Source: Fictibacillus solisalsi (lineage in GTDB: Bacteria > Bacillota > Bacilli > Bacillales > Fictibacillaceae). From it: a stretch of 64,000 nt of DNA. Below the pieces are notes generated by a model. That model made no database searches. It saw only the letters and a list, made by a program, of their open reading frames with translations, and was not told the origin of the DNA. This document shows positions 27,539 to 37,137 of the stretch, one piece after another. The stretch spans positions 2,253,057 to 2,317,056 of the forward strand of contig NZ_FNHW01000001.1 in NCBI RefSeq assembly GCF_900103485.1, read 5' to 3'. The position numbers and the translations under genes are program-made. Position 1 is the first letter of the stretch. Each line of letters opens with the position of its first letter.

Positions 27539-27757
27539 TTGAGTCCTTCAACTAACCGTATGTTGAACCGTGTAAAATCCATGTATCTTTTTATCAAAAA
27601 GAAAGGGACTGTTACAACACGAGAATTGGTTGAAGAATTTGGGACTACGCAGCGTACGATCCAAAGAGACTTAAATGTTTTGGCGTATAACAACCTGGTT
27701 ACAAGCCCTAGCCGCGGATTGTGGCAGGCAACTTCTAAGAAAGTAAAAGTATCTTAA
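27539..27757 (+). CDS. ytzE: YtzE, DeoR-type helix-turn-helix protein
   Basis: A 72-residue protein consisting of a winged helix-turn-helix domain only, of the DeoR N-terminal type. TTRELVEEFGTTQRTIQRDL is the helix-turn-helix, followed by the wing LVTSPSRGLWQAT. No effector domain is present, as in B. subtilis YtzE (about 71 residues). It starts at TTG 27539 with SD GGGAGTGG. Presumably a DNA-binding regulator; targets unknown. Confidence 0.85.
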   Translation: MSPSTNRMLNRVKSMYLFIKKKGTVTTRELVEEFGTTQRTIQRDLNVLAYNNLVTSPSRGLWQATSKKVKVS

Positions 27758-27788
27758 GCAAGAAAATTTCTTCTTGCTTCCATAAGTT

Positions 27789-27818
27789 AACCCCTGTTCC
27801 GATTGGACAGGGGTTTTT
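27789..27818. terminator. Terminator between ytzE and the PRC-barrel gene
   Basis: AACCCCTG/CAGGGGTT stem, extended by TCC/GGA, with T5 on the plus strand. It lies between convergent genes. Confidence 0.8.
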
Positions 27819-27828
27819 GTTTCCCGAT

Positions 27829-28476
27829 TTAAAACAGCGGCTGAATTTCATCCTTTGTATTCACTAAATGATCTTTGAGTTCGGGTTCTACAATCCATTT
27901 CTCCTCTGCCCAGTGAGGTTCTCCTGCAATAGGCAAATACTTGTTGCCTTCCCCCATCAGCTTTGACCAAAAGCCTTCGGTAATTTCAAGAGCTACCGCT
28001 TTCTTGGCAATGGTATCAAGAATCAGATCATGAATTTTTCCAATTTTATCTCCTTCAATGGTTTCCACGGTCCATCCCTTAAAAATGGTGGATTCCAAAC
28101 ATTCTTCAGGTTCATCCAATTGACGTTCGTTCCCTTGATAGACAATATCCTCATCCAATGAAACAATCTCATGCCAAGGAATATAATACGTTTCTTTAAT
28201 CCTTGTTTTTGTGGAAACAGGATAGCCTGTTCCGCTTAAGGGCGTGCTCTGTGAGCCGATGCCGCTTGTCGCTGCCTGCATGTTCAGGACACTCCTGTCT
28301 ACAGCATCAAATGACTTATCATTTCCCGGATCTGCTGGTACGGCCTCTTCAAAAGTAAGGTAGCATAGCGTAAAGTCATATTTATTTAGAAGAATGCCAT
28401 TTAATTCAATATTATCTTCATTCGCTTGGGCATGACGTACTTTTTTATCGAGTAAATCTGTTCCTTTTATCAGCAT
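27829..28476 (-). CDS. PRC-barrel domain protein
   Basis: A 215-residue soluble protein with two regions resembling PRC-barrel folds. One is N-terminal (MLIKGTDLLDKKVRHAQ...). The other is C-terminal and starts at GWTVETIEGDKIGKIHDLIL, a typical PRC-barrel opening. A low-complexity Ser/Gly/Thr linker (about residues 65-90) separates them. Function unknown; related proteins act in RNA processing or as adaptors. SD AGGAGG is 8 nt from ATG and can be hidden in a CCTCC-AAAA-GGAGG hairpin (28485-28498). Confidence 0.7.
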   Translation of the reverse strand: MLIKGTDLLDKKVRHAQANEDNIELNGILLNKYDFTLCYLTFEEAVPADPGNDKSFDAVDRSVLNMQAATSGIGSQSTPLSGTGYPVSTKTRIKETYYIPWHEIVSLDEDIVYQGNERQLDEPEECLESTIFKGWTVETIEGDKIGKIHDLILDTIAKKAVALEITEGFWSKLMGEGNKYLPIAGEPHWAEEKWIVEPELKDHLVNTKDEIQPLF

Positions 28477-28511
28477 GAAACATTCCTCCTTTTGGAGGGT
28501 TTACCCCAATA

Positions 28512-29240
28512 TCAGCCAGAAAAAACCTTTTCATCCTGCAGCTTGTTCAATTCATCCTCCGTCAGCTCCCGGTATTCCCCCAATTTTAATTCTTTATCAA
28601 GATCAAGACCGCCCATCCGGATCCGCTTCAGGTAGGTTACTTTTTTTCCGACCGCCTCAAACATTCGTTTCACCTGATGAAATTTGCCTTCGGTAATCGT
28701 AAGCCGAATTTCGGAATGTTCTCCTGATTGAAGAATGACAAGATCTCCAGGCTTCGTGTGGTACCCATCCTCAAGCGTTACACCTTGTTTAAACGCGTCC
28801 ACATCTTCTTCTGTAACACAGCCGTCTATTTTTGCAAAATAGGTTTTAGGCACATGCTTTTTAGGGGATAAAAGCGAGTGGGACAATTGTCCGTCATTCG
28901 TAAGTATGAGCAGCCCTTCTGTATCTTTATCCAGCCGCCCCACCGGAAATGGAGAAAGAATCCGGTCTTTCTCTTCCAGAAGATCAATTACTGTCTGCTG
29001 AACATGATCCTCCGTTGCAGAAATGACTCCCGGCGGTTTGTTCATCATCAAATAGATGGTTTCCTGATAAACCACTTCTTCACCATGAACGGTAACCTTT
29101 TGCACGTTCGGATCCACTTTTGTTTTGCTGTCTTTTACAACCGCTTCATCCACTTTAACAGCACCTGATTTCAATAATTGTTTTACTTCCTTCCGGCTTC
29201 CAAAGCCCATATTTGCTAATAATTTATCAATACGCAGCAT
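28512..29240 (-). CDS. ytzG: 16S rRNA pseudouridine synthase, RsuA family (YtzG-like)
   Basis: A 242-residue enzyme with an N-terminal S4 RNA-binding domain (RIDKLLANMGFGSRKEVKQ). The RsuA/RluB-type catalytic core follows, with GRLDKDTEGLLILTND carrying the catalytic Asp, and KTYFAKIDG and GKFHQVKRMF. It isomerises a uridine in rRNA; B. subtilis YtzG is the likely orthologue. ATG 29240 is used because the S4 domain starts there and AGAGGT precedes it; 53 further open codons upstream are not family-like. Confidence 0.85.
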   Translation of the reverse strand: MLRIDKLLANMGFGSRKEVKQLLKSGAVKVDEAVVKDSKTKVDPNVQKVTVHGEEVVYQETIYLMMNKPPGVISATEDHVQQTVIDLLEEKDRILSPFPVGRLDKDTEGLLILTNDGQLSHSLLSPKKHVPKTYFAKIDGCVTEEDVDAFKQGVTLEDGYHTKPGDLVILQSGEHSEIRLTITEGKFHQVKRMFEAVGKKVTYLKRIRMGGLDLDKELKLGEYRELTEDELNKLQDEKVFSG

Positions 29241-29348
29241 GGCGCTACCTCTTTTCTGTTTATAAGTATATTTTCCTATATAATTTGAAATTTTTGCTTT
29301 ATAATTATAAAATGCGGGTATTTTAGTACTATAGGAGGAGATTATGTG

Positions 29349-29783
29349 ATGAAGCGGAAAATTGGCCTGCTGGCAACTGCCAGAAAAAAACTGCACCATC
29401 CCGCAACTGCGATCGAATTATACATAAGCCCACTGTTTGTAAAATCGGTTCATTATGCCAAGGAACATTACGATGCGTTTTATTTTTACAGTGCAAAAGA
29501 AGGGTTTCTCACACAGGATAAGCGGATAGAGCCCTATAATGTTTCCATTAAAAATTTTTCATCCAAGGAAAAACAGGAATGGGCAAGAAAGGTCATCGAT
29601 GAACTGCTCACGCATGAAAAACCGGAAGAAACCACGGTTTTCCTCCATGGCGGCTGGGTATATCGCGAACATCTTCAGCCTGCACTCACCCGTGCAGGAT
29701 ACCAATTTGAGGTACCCCTGCAAGGATACAGCATTGGCAACCAGTTAAAGTGGTATGATGAACAAAACGAAGATCCAAAATGA
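29349..29783 (+). CDS. DUF6884 family protein
   Basis: A 144-residue soluble protein. Family-like features are the N-terminal IGLLATARKKL, AIELYISPLFVKSVHYAKEHYDAFYFYSAKEGFL, EPYNVSIKNFS, and the C-terminal YREHLQPALTRAGYQFEVPLQGYSIGNQLKW. This is the pattern of DUF6884 (a YaaA/nucleotide-like alpha/beta fold). No function is established. SD GGAGGAG is 8 nt before ATG 29349; GTG 29346 just before it is an alternative. Divergent from the pseudouridine synthase. Confidence 0.7.
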   Translation: MKRKIGLLATARKKLHHPATAIELYISPLFVKSVHYAKEHYDAFYFYSAKEGFLTQDKRIEPYNVSIKNFSSKEKQEWARKVIDELLTHEKPEETTVFLHGGWVYREHLQPALTRAGYQFEVPLQGYSIGNQLKWYDEQNEDPK

Positions 29784-29822
29784 ATACGGTATTTTAGAGG
29801 CGATTTGCCAAGCTATCATTGC

Positions 29823-29855
29823 AGAAAGAAGGTCCTTTCAAAGGACCTTCTTTCT
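29823..29855. terminator. Bidirectional terminator between the DUF6884 gene and ytgP
   Basis: Near-perfect 16-bp palindrome (AGAAAGAAGGTCC with its complement) containing the ytgP stop codon edge, with T-tracts on both sides. Confidence 0.88.
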
Positions 29856-31482
29856 ATGTGGCTTTTTGATTTTTTCGTTTCAGGAATTTAAACCTCTGGC
29901 CCAGCACAAGGCCAATCAGACCCGAACGGTAAGAGAGGAAGAAATAAACAAGTCCTCCAGAAATAATGCCGGCAGTGAGCACCACTACGCCTCTAGCTTT
30001 TGTATACACGCCATCAAAAGAGTGTTCGATCGGCGCTTTTACGAGGTAAACGACAATGGCCATTGCCAAACCAAAAGTAAGGATCAAGATGGAACGGCGA
30101 ATGACCCACTTATAAGAAAATTCACCGTATTTCTTAATAACATACAGGTTGATTAAAATCGAAACCGTATAGCCGATATTAGTCGCAATAATTGAGCCTA
30201 TCCCCTGCCACAAAAGAACAAGAGGGATGTTCAATGACAACTTAAACAATATTCCTACAAGCATGCTGAAAAGCGCAAATTTTTGGCGGTTAAGCCCCTG
30301 CATAATGGCTGCAGTTACAGTGAACATGGCAAACCAAATGCCAGACAAGGAATACCACTCGAGAATTTGTCCCCCGAGCTTAATGTCCCCAAGAGTAAAG
30401 AGCGTTCCATACGCCGGATAAGCTAGTACCGAAAGCCCGATGGCTGCCGGTACCGTCAGGAACAAGGTGATTTGGAAGGACTGGGTGATCTGTTTGTTCA
30501 AGGTCTCTCTGTCATCTTCTGTATAAGACTTCGTGATCACTGGGATGAGGGTCAGCGCAAAGGCGGTGGCAAGCGACACCGGAATCATAACCAGCTGGTG
30601 GGATGTCTGGGTTACCATCGCAAACACGGCTTCTGCTTTTTTCAAGCTGTACCCCGCATTTTGCAATGTACTGACCACTGTAAACTGATCAATATTTTTA
30701 TAAAGCGGAATGGCTAGTCCAACCGCTACAAATGGAACGGCATACGAGACAATTTCCTTATAAATCGCAGGAAGCGACACTGTGGACTCGACCTTGGATT
30801 CTGCATACAGTTTTTTCAGATACGGACGTCTGCGGTTCCAGTACCAGAGCAGAACAAGCAAACCGCCGACTGCACCGACTGTTGCCGCAAACGTAGCCAG
30901 ACCGACAGCGGTTGTTAAATCGCCATGCATCACTTTAATAACAATATAGCTGGCAATCAAAATGAACAAAATACGGACAAGCTGTTCAATAACCTGTGAT
31001 ACCGCCGTAGGTCCCATGGATTGAAATCCTTGAAAATATCCCCTGATCAAACTCATGGAAGGAACAAAAATCAGGGCGGTGCTTACCATTCGGATGACAA
31101 ACGTGATATCCTCGACCGAATTTCCGACACCATCATGTTTTCCCAGTATATTTGAAGCCAGGCCTGGAGCCATTAAGTACAGAATAAGAAAAGCGATACA
31201 GCCGGTGGCCGTCATAATCCAAAGTCCCGATTTTAATAATCTTCTTCCCGTTTCATAGTCTCCGAGCGTATTGTACTTCGATACAAATTTTGAAACCGCC
31301 AGCGGAACTCCCATCGTGGCGATGCTTAGCAGCACCGTATAGGGATTATAGGCATATCCATATAGCGCAAGCCCCTTCGTACCGACAAGCGCATTGAAAG
31401 GGATAATGTATAACATTCCGATAAACTTTGAAAAGAATGTTGCTGCTGTTAAAATTAACGTTCCTCGCAATAACCGAGACAT
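29854..31482 (-). CDS. ytgP: MOP-superfamily lipid II flippase MurJ/YtgP
   Basis: A 542-residue polytopic membrane protein of the MviN/polysaccharide-transporter family with about 14 transmembrane segments. It opens with SRLLRGTLILTAATFFSKFIGMLYIIPF and shows the Arg-rich RGYFQGFQSMGPTAVSQVIEQ loop typical of the family. B. subtilis YtgP is a lipid II flippase acting in peptidoglycan assembly. ATG 31482 has SD AGGAGATGG; the open frame continues 67 codons upstream with non-membrane sequence that I reject. Divergent from ytfP. Confidence 0.9.
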   Translation of the reverse strand: MSRLLRGTLILTAATFFSKFIGMLYIIPFNALVGTKGLALYGYAYNPYTVLLSIATMGVPLAVSKFVSKYNTLGDYETGRRLLKSGLWIMTATGCIAFLILYLMAPGLASNILGKHDGVGNSVEDITFVIRMVSTALIFVPSMSLIRGYFQGFQSMGPTAVSQVIEQLVRILFILIASYIVIKVMHGDLTTAVGLATFAATVGAVGGLLVLLWYWNRRRPYLKKLYAESKVESTVSLPAIYKEIVSYAVPFVAVGLAIPLYKNIDQFTVVSTLQNAGYSLKKAEAVFAMVTQTSHQLVMIPVSLATAFALTLIPVITKSYTEDDRETLNKQITQSFQITLFLTVPAAIGLSVLAYPAYGTLFTLGDIKLGGQILEWYSLSGIWFAMFTVTAAIMQGLNRQKFALFSMLVGILFKLSLNIPLVLLWQGIGSIIATNIGYTVSILINLYVIKKYGEFSYKWVIRRSILILTFGLAMAIVVYLVKAPIEHSFDGVYTKARGVVVLTAGIISGGLVYFFLSYRSGLIGLVLGQRFKFLKRKNQKAT

Positions 31483-31685
31483 GAATCCATCTCCTACTAT
31501 TAAATGCTGCAACCAAGCAATTTTTATGTGTCTTCTTAAAACAACATTAGTATTGTAACACAAGCAATCAAATGAAACAGAATTTTTAATTTGATAAAAT
31601 TTGTGGTATCTTTTTGATTGTATCAAATGATCGTGTTTTGAAGACCTGGTTGTAAAGCCAGTCAGAAAAGGAAGCAGGTGCAAAA

Positions 31686-32942
31686 ATGAAATATGATGTG
31701 GTTGTCATCGGCGGAGGACCTTCAGGGCTTATGGCCTCAGTCGCAGCAGCATCAAAGGGCAGAAAAGTGCTGCTTATCGATAAAGGGGACAAGCTTGGCA
31801 GGAAGCTGGCCATTTCAGGCGGAGGACGGTGCAACGTCACCAACAGGCTGCCCATTGATGAAATCATCAAACACATTCCCGGAAACGGGCGTTTTTTATA
31901 CAGTGCGTTTTCCATCTTTAATAACGAGGATATTATTTCTTTTTTTGAAGGATTGGGTATTGCGTTAAAAGAAGAAGACAATGGCAGAATGTTCCCTGTC
32001 AGCAATAAAGCCGGCGATGTGGTTGCGGCATTGTTACAGAGAATTGAATCCCTCGGTGTGAAAATCTGGACCAACTCTCCTGTCGTAACCATCAATTATA
32101 CAGACCAGGCAGTAAAGGAAATCGTTTTGAAAAACGGCACCATCATTCCTGCCAGGTCAGTAATCATTGCCGTCGGAGGAAAATCGGTACCGCATACAGG
32201 ATCAACCGGGGATGGCTATGCCTGGGCAAAAAAAGCTGGTCACACCATCACAGAACTTTATCCCACAGAGGTTCCCATTACGTCTTCTGAACCCGTTATT
32301 AAATCAAAAACCCTGCAGGGTCTTTCACTGCGCCAGGCAGAGCTATCTGTCTGGAATCCAAAGGGCAAGCTGATCAAGTCGCATAAAGGTGATATGATTT
32401 TCACCCATTTCGGCATTTCAGGACCTGCTGTTCTCAGGTCCAGCCAATATGTAGTAAAAGCTCTTAAAAAGTTTAATACAAAAACCATTTTGTTGAGTGT
32501 TGATGCCTTTCCTGATCAAAACGAGGAGGAACTCTTTCAACAAGTAAACAACCTATTGAAAACGGATCCGAAAAAAGCCATAAAAAATGTCTTAAAAGGG
32601 TTTCTTCCCGAGCGATATCTTTTGTTTTTGCTGGAAAAAGCAGAAATACCGCTTGAGATAACGGGTGAGCATCTGAACAAGCAGGGTCTTCGCAAGTTTA
32701 CTTCACTCCTTAAACGGTTCCCTTTGGAAGTAAACGGAACACTCTCCATTGAAAAAGCCTTTGTCACAGGCGGAGGCGTATCCATTAAGGAAATTGAGCC
32801 AAAAAGTATGGCTTCCAAAAAGAAAAAGGGCTTGTATTTCTGTGGAGAAGTACTCGACCTTCACGGGTATACCGGAGGATTCAACATTACTGTTGCTTTT
32901 GTTACCGGGCACCTGGCCGGAACGAGCGCCGCCGTGTTATAA
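31686..32942 (+). CDS. ytfP: HI0933-family flavoprotein YtfP
   Basis: A 418-residue NAD(P)/FAD-dependent oxidoreductase. The dinucleotide motif is [17 protein letters not shown] at the N-terminus, followed by the family signature [16 protein letters not shown]. Near the C-terminus is a second FAD stretch, [19 protein letters not shown]. Substrate unknown. SD GGAAGCAGG precedes ATG 31686. Monocistronic, ending at a strong terminator. Confidence 0.88.
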   Translation: MKYDVVVIGGGPSGLMASVAAASKGRKVLLIDKGDKLGRKLAISGGGRCNVTNRLPIDEIIKHIPGNGRFLYSAFSIFNNEDIISFFEGLGIALKEEDNGRMFPVSNKAGDVVAALLQRIESLGVKIWTNSPVVTINYTDQAVKEIVLKNGTIIPARSVIIAVGGKSVPHTGSTGDGYAWAKKAGHTITELYPTEVPITSSEPVIKSKTLQGLSLRQAELSVWNPKGKLIKSHKGDMIFTHFGISGPAVLRSSQYVVKALKKFNTKTILLSVDAFPDQNEEELFQQVNNLLKTDPKKAIKNVLKGFLPERYLLFLLEKAEIPLEITGEHLNKQGLRKFTSLLKRFPLEVNGTLSIEKAFVTGGGVSIKEIEPKSMASKKKKGLYFCGEVLDLHGYTGGFNITVAFVTGHLAGTSAAVL

Positions 32943-32949
32943 AATCAGT

Positions 32950-32990
32950 AAGGCTGAGAGGAAGTGAAAACACTTGCCTCTCAGCCTTTT
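32950..32990. terminator. Terminator between ytfP and cse60
   Basis: AAGGCTGAGAGG pairs with CCTCTCAGCCTT, and inner AAGTG/CACTT pairs extend it, followed by T4. Located between convergent genes. Confidence 0.85.
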
Positions 32991-32992
32991 GG

Positions 32993-33184
32993 CTACTCAC
33001 TGTAAATTACCATAATGGAATAGGAGTATATGGTCGGTTCCTCTTCTGCTCTTAGACTGTCACTGATAGAAACCTGGTACTTAACATCTTTGATTTTGGA
33101 CTCAGAAATATTCTCCAGAAAAGCATTAACCGTTTCTTCCAGGTCTTCCTCATGTTCTTCATCAAATAATTTGATCTTTAACAT
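32993..33184 (-). CDS. cse60: Sporulation protein Cse60 family
   Basis: A 63-residue acidic protein. KIKLFDEEHEEDLEETVNAF, VKYQVSIS and the C-terminal YSIMVIY match B. subtilis Cse60, a small sigma-E-dependent sporulation protein of unknown role. SD AGGAGGTGGG before ATG. I do not see a confident sigma-E promoter upstream. Confidence 0.82.
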   Translation of the reverse strand: MLKIKLFDEEHEEDLEETVNAFLENISESKIKDVKYQVSISDSLRAEEEPTIYSYSIMVIYSE

Positions 33185-33272
33185 ACCCCACCTCCTGCCT
33201 AACTAATTCCCTCCCGGTTTCGTCGAATCCTTTGTAAAAATCCCTCTAGTTTTGCAGTTTAAAGCAACTCAT

Positions 33273-33304
33273 AAAAAAAACCGGCTGCGCATTTTCACAG
33301 CCGG
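33273..33304 (-). terminator. Terminator of ytwF
   Basis: CCGGCTG/CAGCCGG stem with a 10-nt loop and T8 on the minus strand, 9 nt after the ytwF stop. Confidence 0.85.
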
Positions 33305-33312
33305 GTCTTGAT

Positions 33313-33621
33313 TTATTCGGAATCTCTTTCATATGCCAGCATACCGCCGACCATGTTTTTTACTTTATATCCGTGATCATGGAGGAAGTAAGATACGTTC
33401 TCACTCCGCTTCCCGGAACGGCAGATGATGATATGCTCTTCGTCTTTCTTAATCTCATCCAACCGATCAGGGATCTCCATCATCTTAATATGCTTCGCTT
33501 CAGGAATCTTTCCCGCAGCGATTTCCTCATCCTCTCGAACATCAATAAGAGAGATGGCCTCACCCTTTTTCAACTTGGCTTTTACCTCTGCAGGAGTAAT
33601 TGTTTCAATATGCTCTGTCAA
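33313..33621 (-). CDS. ytwF: Single-domain rhodanese YtwF
   Basis: A 102-residue rhodanese-domain protein that carries sulfane sulfur on the Cys of the active loop CRSGKRS (near residue 71). It also has SLIDVREDEEIAAGKI and the C-terminal GGMLAYE. Probably a sulfur carrier in the cytoplasm. It lies 20 nt downstream of leuS and may be co-transcribed; a terminator follows. Orthologue of B. subtilis YtwF. Confidence 0.87.
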   Translation of the reverse strand: MTEHIETITPAEVKAKLKKGEAISLIDVREDEEIAAGKIPEAKHIKMMEIPDRLDEIKKDEEHIIICRSGKRSENVSYFLHDHGYKVKNMVGGMLAYERDSE

Positions 33622-33641
33622 TTATTTCACCTCTTTGCGGA

Positions 33642-36059
33642 TTAATTGGCAACGATATTCACGAGCTTGCCTGGAACTGCAATGACTTTGCGGACTGTTT
33701 TCCCTTCAATACTGCTTTGAACTGCGTCACTGTCCATTGCTGCCTGCTCCATATCTTCCCGTGTAATATCAGCTGGTACACTGAGCTTAGCTTTTACTTT
33801 ACCGTTAATCTGTACAACAATCTCGACCTCTTTATCCACCAATTTGGCTTCATCCCATACCGGCCAAGCTTCATAGGCAATGGTTCCGCTGTGGCCAAGC
33901 TTTTCCCAAAGCTCCTCCGTAATGTGTGGAGCAATCGGGGAAAGAAGCTTCACAAAGCCTTCCATGGCGTACTTCGGAAGAACCTTTTGCTTGTTGGCTT
34001 CATTTACGAATACCATCAATTGAGAAATACCGGTGTTAAACCGAAGTCCCTCAAAATCCTCCGTAATCTTTTTTACGGTCTGATGATATACCCGCTCAAA
34101 AGTATCTGTACCCTGCTCATCTGCTATTGCAGGGTTAAGCTCTCCGTTATCTGTGACAAACAAGCGCCACACACGGTCAAGGAATCGGCGTGATCCGTCA
34201 AGTCCCGTAGTGCTCCATGCGATGGAGGCATCGAGCGGTCCCATGAACATTTCATACATACGAAGTGTATCTGCACCGTGCGAACTTACGATTTCATCCG
34301 GATTAACCACATTGCCTTTGGATTTGCTCATTTTTTCATTGTTCTCACCAAGAATCATTCCCTGGTTGAACAACCGCTGAAACGGTTCTTTTGTCGAAAC
34401 AATGCCAAGATCATAAAGCACCTTATGCCAAAAACGTGCATAGAGCAAGTGAAGAACCGCATGTTCTGCACCGCCGATATAAATGTCTACCGGCAGCCAG
34501 TGCTGAATTTTCTTAGGATCTGCAATTCTTTCGCTGTTTTTCGGATCGATGTACCGCAAATAGTACCAGCAGCTTCCTGCCCATTGCGGCATCGTATTGG
34601 TTTCGCGGCGTCCTTTTTTACCGGTTTCGGGATCTACTACATTTACCCATTCTGATACGTTGGCGAGCGGGGATTCTCCTGTACCTGATGGTTTGATTTC
34701 TTCAACCACAGGCAATTGCAAAGGAAGTTCTTCTTCAGGAACATGAGTCATTGTTCCGTCTTCCCAAAGGATGATCGGAATTGGCTCACCCCAGTAGCGC
34801 TGGCGGGAGAACAGCCAGTCACGCAAACGGTACGTGATTTTCTTTTCGCCCTTTTTATTTTCTTCTAGCCAACTGTTGATTTTATTGATGGCTTCCTCTT
34901 TACCAAGACCGTCCAGGAAGTCGGAATTCACATGCTTTCCATCACCTGCGTACGCTTCTTTGCTCACATCTCCGCCTTCTACAACTTCAATGATTGGCAA
35001 TTCAAATTTCATCGCAAATTCATGGTCCCGCTCGTCATGTCCCGGTACCGCCATAATGGCACCCGTTCCATACGTTGCCAGCACATAGTCGGCGATCCAG
35101 ATTGGCACCTGCTTGCCATTGACCGGATTGACTGCATAGGCACCTGTAAAGACGCCTGTTTTTTCCTTAGAAAGTTCGGTGCGTTCAAGGTCAGACTTTG
35201 TAGCCACCTCATTTTTGTATTGCTCGACTGCCTGCTTTTGGGTTTCTGTAGTAATCTCGTTGACATATGAATGCTCTGGAGCAAGCACAAGATAAGTCGC
35301 TCCGAACAAGGTATCCGGACGCGTTGTAAACACGGTTACTTGCTTGTCATATCCGTCAATACTAAAGTGAACTTCAGCACCTTCCGAACGTCCGATCCAG
35401 TTGCGCTGCATTTCTTTCAAACTTTCCGGCCAATCCAACTCTTCCAAATCTTCAAGAAGGCGGTCGGCATAAGCAGTAATTTTCAGCATCCACTGCCTCA
35501 TCGGTTTTCTTACGACCGGATGGCCACCGCGTTCACTTCTTCCATCGATGACTTCTTCGTTCGCAAGAACGGTTCCAAGTGCTTCACACCAGTTCACAGG
35601 AACTTCATCAACGTACGCCAATCCTTTTTTATACAGCTGGATAAAAATCCATTGGGTCCATTTGTAATATTCCGGATCAGTCGTGTTGACTTCACGATCC
35701 CAATCATAGGAGAAGCCAAGCTCCTTAATCTGCCTGCGGAAGGTATTTATGTTCTTTTCGGTGAACTCAGCCGGATCATTTCCCGTATCAAGAGCATACT
35801 GCTCTGCCGGCAAGCCGAATGCGTCCCATCCCATGGGATGCAGCACATTGTAATCCTGCATGCGTTTCATGCGTGAAAGGATGTCAGTGGCTGTATAGCC
35901 TTCCGGATGACCAACGTGAAGTCCTGCTCCGGACGGATAAGGAAACATATCCAGAGCATAAAATTTCTTTTTTGAATAATCCTCTTCGGTCTTAAATGTT
36001 TTATTGTTTTCCCAATATTGCTGCCATTTCGGCTCGATCTTTCGGTGATCGTAATGCAT
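33642..36059 (-). CDS. leuS: Leucyl-tRNA synthetase
   Basis: An 805-residue class I aminoacyl-tRNA synthetase that charges tRNA-Leu. HIGH motif region [16 protein letters not shown] near residue 40. The CP1 editing domain includes [19 protein letters not shown] and [20 protein letters not shown] motif [10 protein letters not shown] lies near residue 570, followed by the anticodon-binding C-terminal domain. Start ATG 36059 with SD AGGGAGG. Expression is controlled by the T-box leader directly upstream. Confidence 0.97.
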   Translation of the reverse strand: MHYDHRKIEPKWQQYWENNKTFKTEEDYSKKKFYALDMFPYPSGAGLHVGHPEGYTATDILSRMKRMQDYNVLHPMGWDAFGLPAEQYALDTGNDPAEFTEKNINTFRRQIKELGFSYDWDREVNTTDPEYYKWTQWIFIQLYKKGLAYVDEVPVNWCEALGTVLANEEVIDGRSERGGHPVVRKPMRQWMLKITAYADRLLEDLEELDWPESLKEMQRNWIGRSEGAEVHFSIDGYDKQVTVFTTRPDTLFGATYLVLAPEHSYVNEITTETQKQAVEQYKNEVATKSDLERTELSKEKTGVFTGAYAVNPVNGKQVPIWIADYVLATYGTGAIMAVPGHDERDHEFAMKFELPIIEVVEGGDVSKEAYAGDGKHVNSDFLDGLGKEEAINKINSWLEENKKGEKKITYRLRDWLFSRQRYWGEPIPIILWEDGTMTHVPEEELPLQLPVVEEIKPSGTGESPLANVSEWVNVVDPETGKKGRRETNTMPQWAGSCWYYLRYIDPKNSERIADPKKIQHWLPVDIYIGGAEHAVLHLLYARFWHKVLYDLGIVSTKEPFQRLFNQGMILGENNEKMSKSKGNVVNPDEIVSSHGADTLRMYEMFMGPLDASIAWSTTGLDGSRRFLDRVWRLFVTDNGELNPAIADEQGTDTFERVYHQTVKKITEDFEGLRFNTGISQLMVFVNEANKQKVLPKYAMEGFVKLLSPIAPHITEELWEKLGHSGTIAYEAWPVWDEAKLVDKEVEIVVQINGKVKAKLSVPADITREDMEQAAMDSDAVQSSIEGKTVRKVIAVPGKLVNIVAN

Positions 36060-36111
36060 ACTGTCTTTTCCTCCCTGTCACTATCATTCACCCTTTAAAG
36101 TAATAAAGACA

Positions 36112-36368
36112 AAATAAAAAACCTTCCGCCCCTAAAACTCATTCAGGGACGAAAGGTTGTGCATATTTATTAACCTGCCGCGGTACCACCCACATTAGCG
36201 TGTAAACGTGCCACGCTCTCTCATTGGACCCTTAACGCGGGCTTTACGACAGAAGCTACAAATGTTCACTTCCGCAACTACAAGGCGAGTTCAAAAAGGT
36301 TTGGGGTTGACTTGCACCATCCGTCAACTCTCTGCTTCCTTCTGCTTTTTTACTAGTCCCTATCATCG
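36112..36368 (-). promoter_or_regulatory. Leucine T-box leader of leuS
   Basis: On the minus strand the conserved T-box TGGGTGGTACCGCGG lies at 36178-36192. It is followed by an intrinsic terminator (36120-36157, AACCTTTCGTCCCTGA pairing with TTAGGGGCGGAAGGTT) and a T-tract. The specifier region reads GAACTC, giving a CTC (Leu) specifier at 36287-36289. Uncharged tRNA-Leu should stabilise the antiterminator and permit leuS transcription. This accounts for the 385-nt gap 36060-36444 apart from short spacers. Confidence 0.92.
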
Positions 36369-36444
36369 TAATTTACCATATTTAACTTGTATTGTATGAA
36401 TACCAAAGCAAATTGTCAAGTGTAGCTTAGCCCTATTTTCCTAG

Positions 36445-37122
36445 TTATATACCAGATTCAAAGAAAGGACGGATCCAGTTGTCCACTGTATTGGCAACAG
36501 CAGGCACGATAGTATTAAAAATTGGATAGATAGTATAACGGTCGAGTGGGGTTAAAACGAGAATCAGGAAAATGATAACTCCAAAATGCTCATATTTCAT
36601 CATTTTCGCCCGGACTCTATCCGGTGCCAGGTCCTCGAGAACGCGGTAGCCATCAAGCGGCGGAACCGGAAGCAAGTTAAATACAAACAGCAAGACATTT
36701 AAATAGACAAGCATGTTGATCAGCCGGTCGATAAAATCAATACCTTTTTCCGACACACCGTCCACAACACCCGTTGTAAAAAGAGAATAAAAAACAATGA
36801 TGCCAACAACAGCAATCAATATATTGCTAAGCGGTCCTGCAATCGAAACAAGAATGCCATATAAGTGAGGGCGCTTGAAGTTACGGCGGTCTACCGGAAC
36901 AGGCCTCGCCCATCCAAAACCGGCAATCAGCAAGAGAATGGTGCCGATGGGATCAAGATGGGCAATCGGCGAAAGTGTCAGCCGGCCCTGGTTCTTTGCT
37001 GTGGGATCACCGCATAGATAAGCGGTAAACGCGTGGGCAAATTCATGAATGGTAAATGCAATAACCAATGAAATGATGACAAACGGCAGTTCCTGAAAAT
37101 TAAAAGCCATAAAATTTTCCAT
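36445..37122 (-). CDS. M50-family site-2-type zinc metalloprotease
   Basis: A 225-residue polytopic membrane protein with the intramembrane zinc motif FTIHEFAHAF (HExxH) near residue 25 and the second ligand motif LLPVPPLDG near residue 155. LTLSPIAHLDPIGTI is also typical. It belongs to the short, CBS-less M50 subgroup (YwhC-like). The substrate is unknown. SD AAGGAG 7 nt before ATG 37122. It is 15 nt downstream of the MFS gene, so the two are probably one operon. Confidence 0.82.
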   Translation of the reverse strand: MENFMAFNFQELPFVIISLVIAFTIHEFAHAFTAYLCGDPTAKNQGRLTLSPIAHLDPIGTILLLIAGFGWARPVPVDRRNFKRPHLYGILVSIAGPLSNILIAVVGIIVFYSLFTTGVVDGVSEKGIDFIDRLINMLVYLNVLLFVFNLLPVPPLDGYRVLEDLAPDRVRAKMMKYEHFGVIIFLILVLTPLDRYTIYPIFNTIVPAVANTVDNWIRPFFESGI

Positions 37123-37137
37123 TCAACTCTCCTTAAT

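Noticed and set aside
33600-34193. 197-codon plus-strand frame opposite leuS
   Set aside because: Antisense to well-conserved leuS codons, no SD, low-complexity composition.
35271-35876. 201-codon plus-strand frame opposite leuS
   Set aside because: Shadow of the leuS N-terminal domain; no ribosome binding site or family motif.
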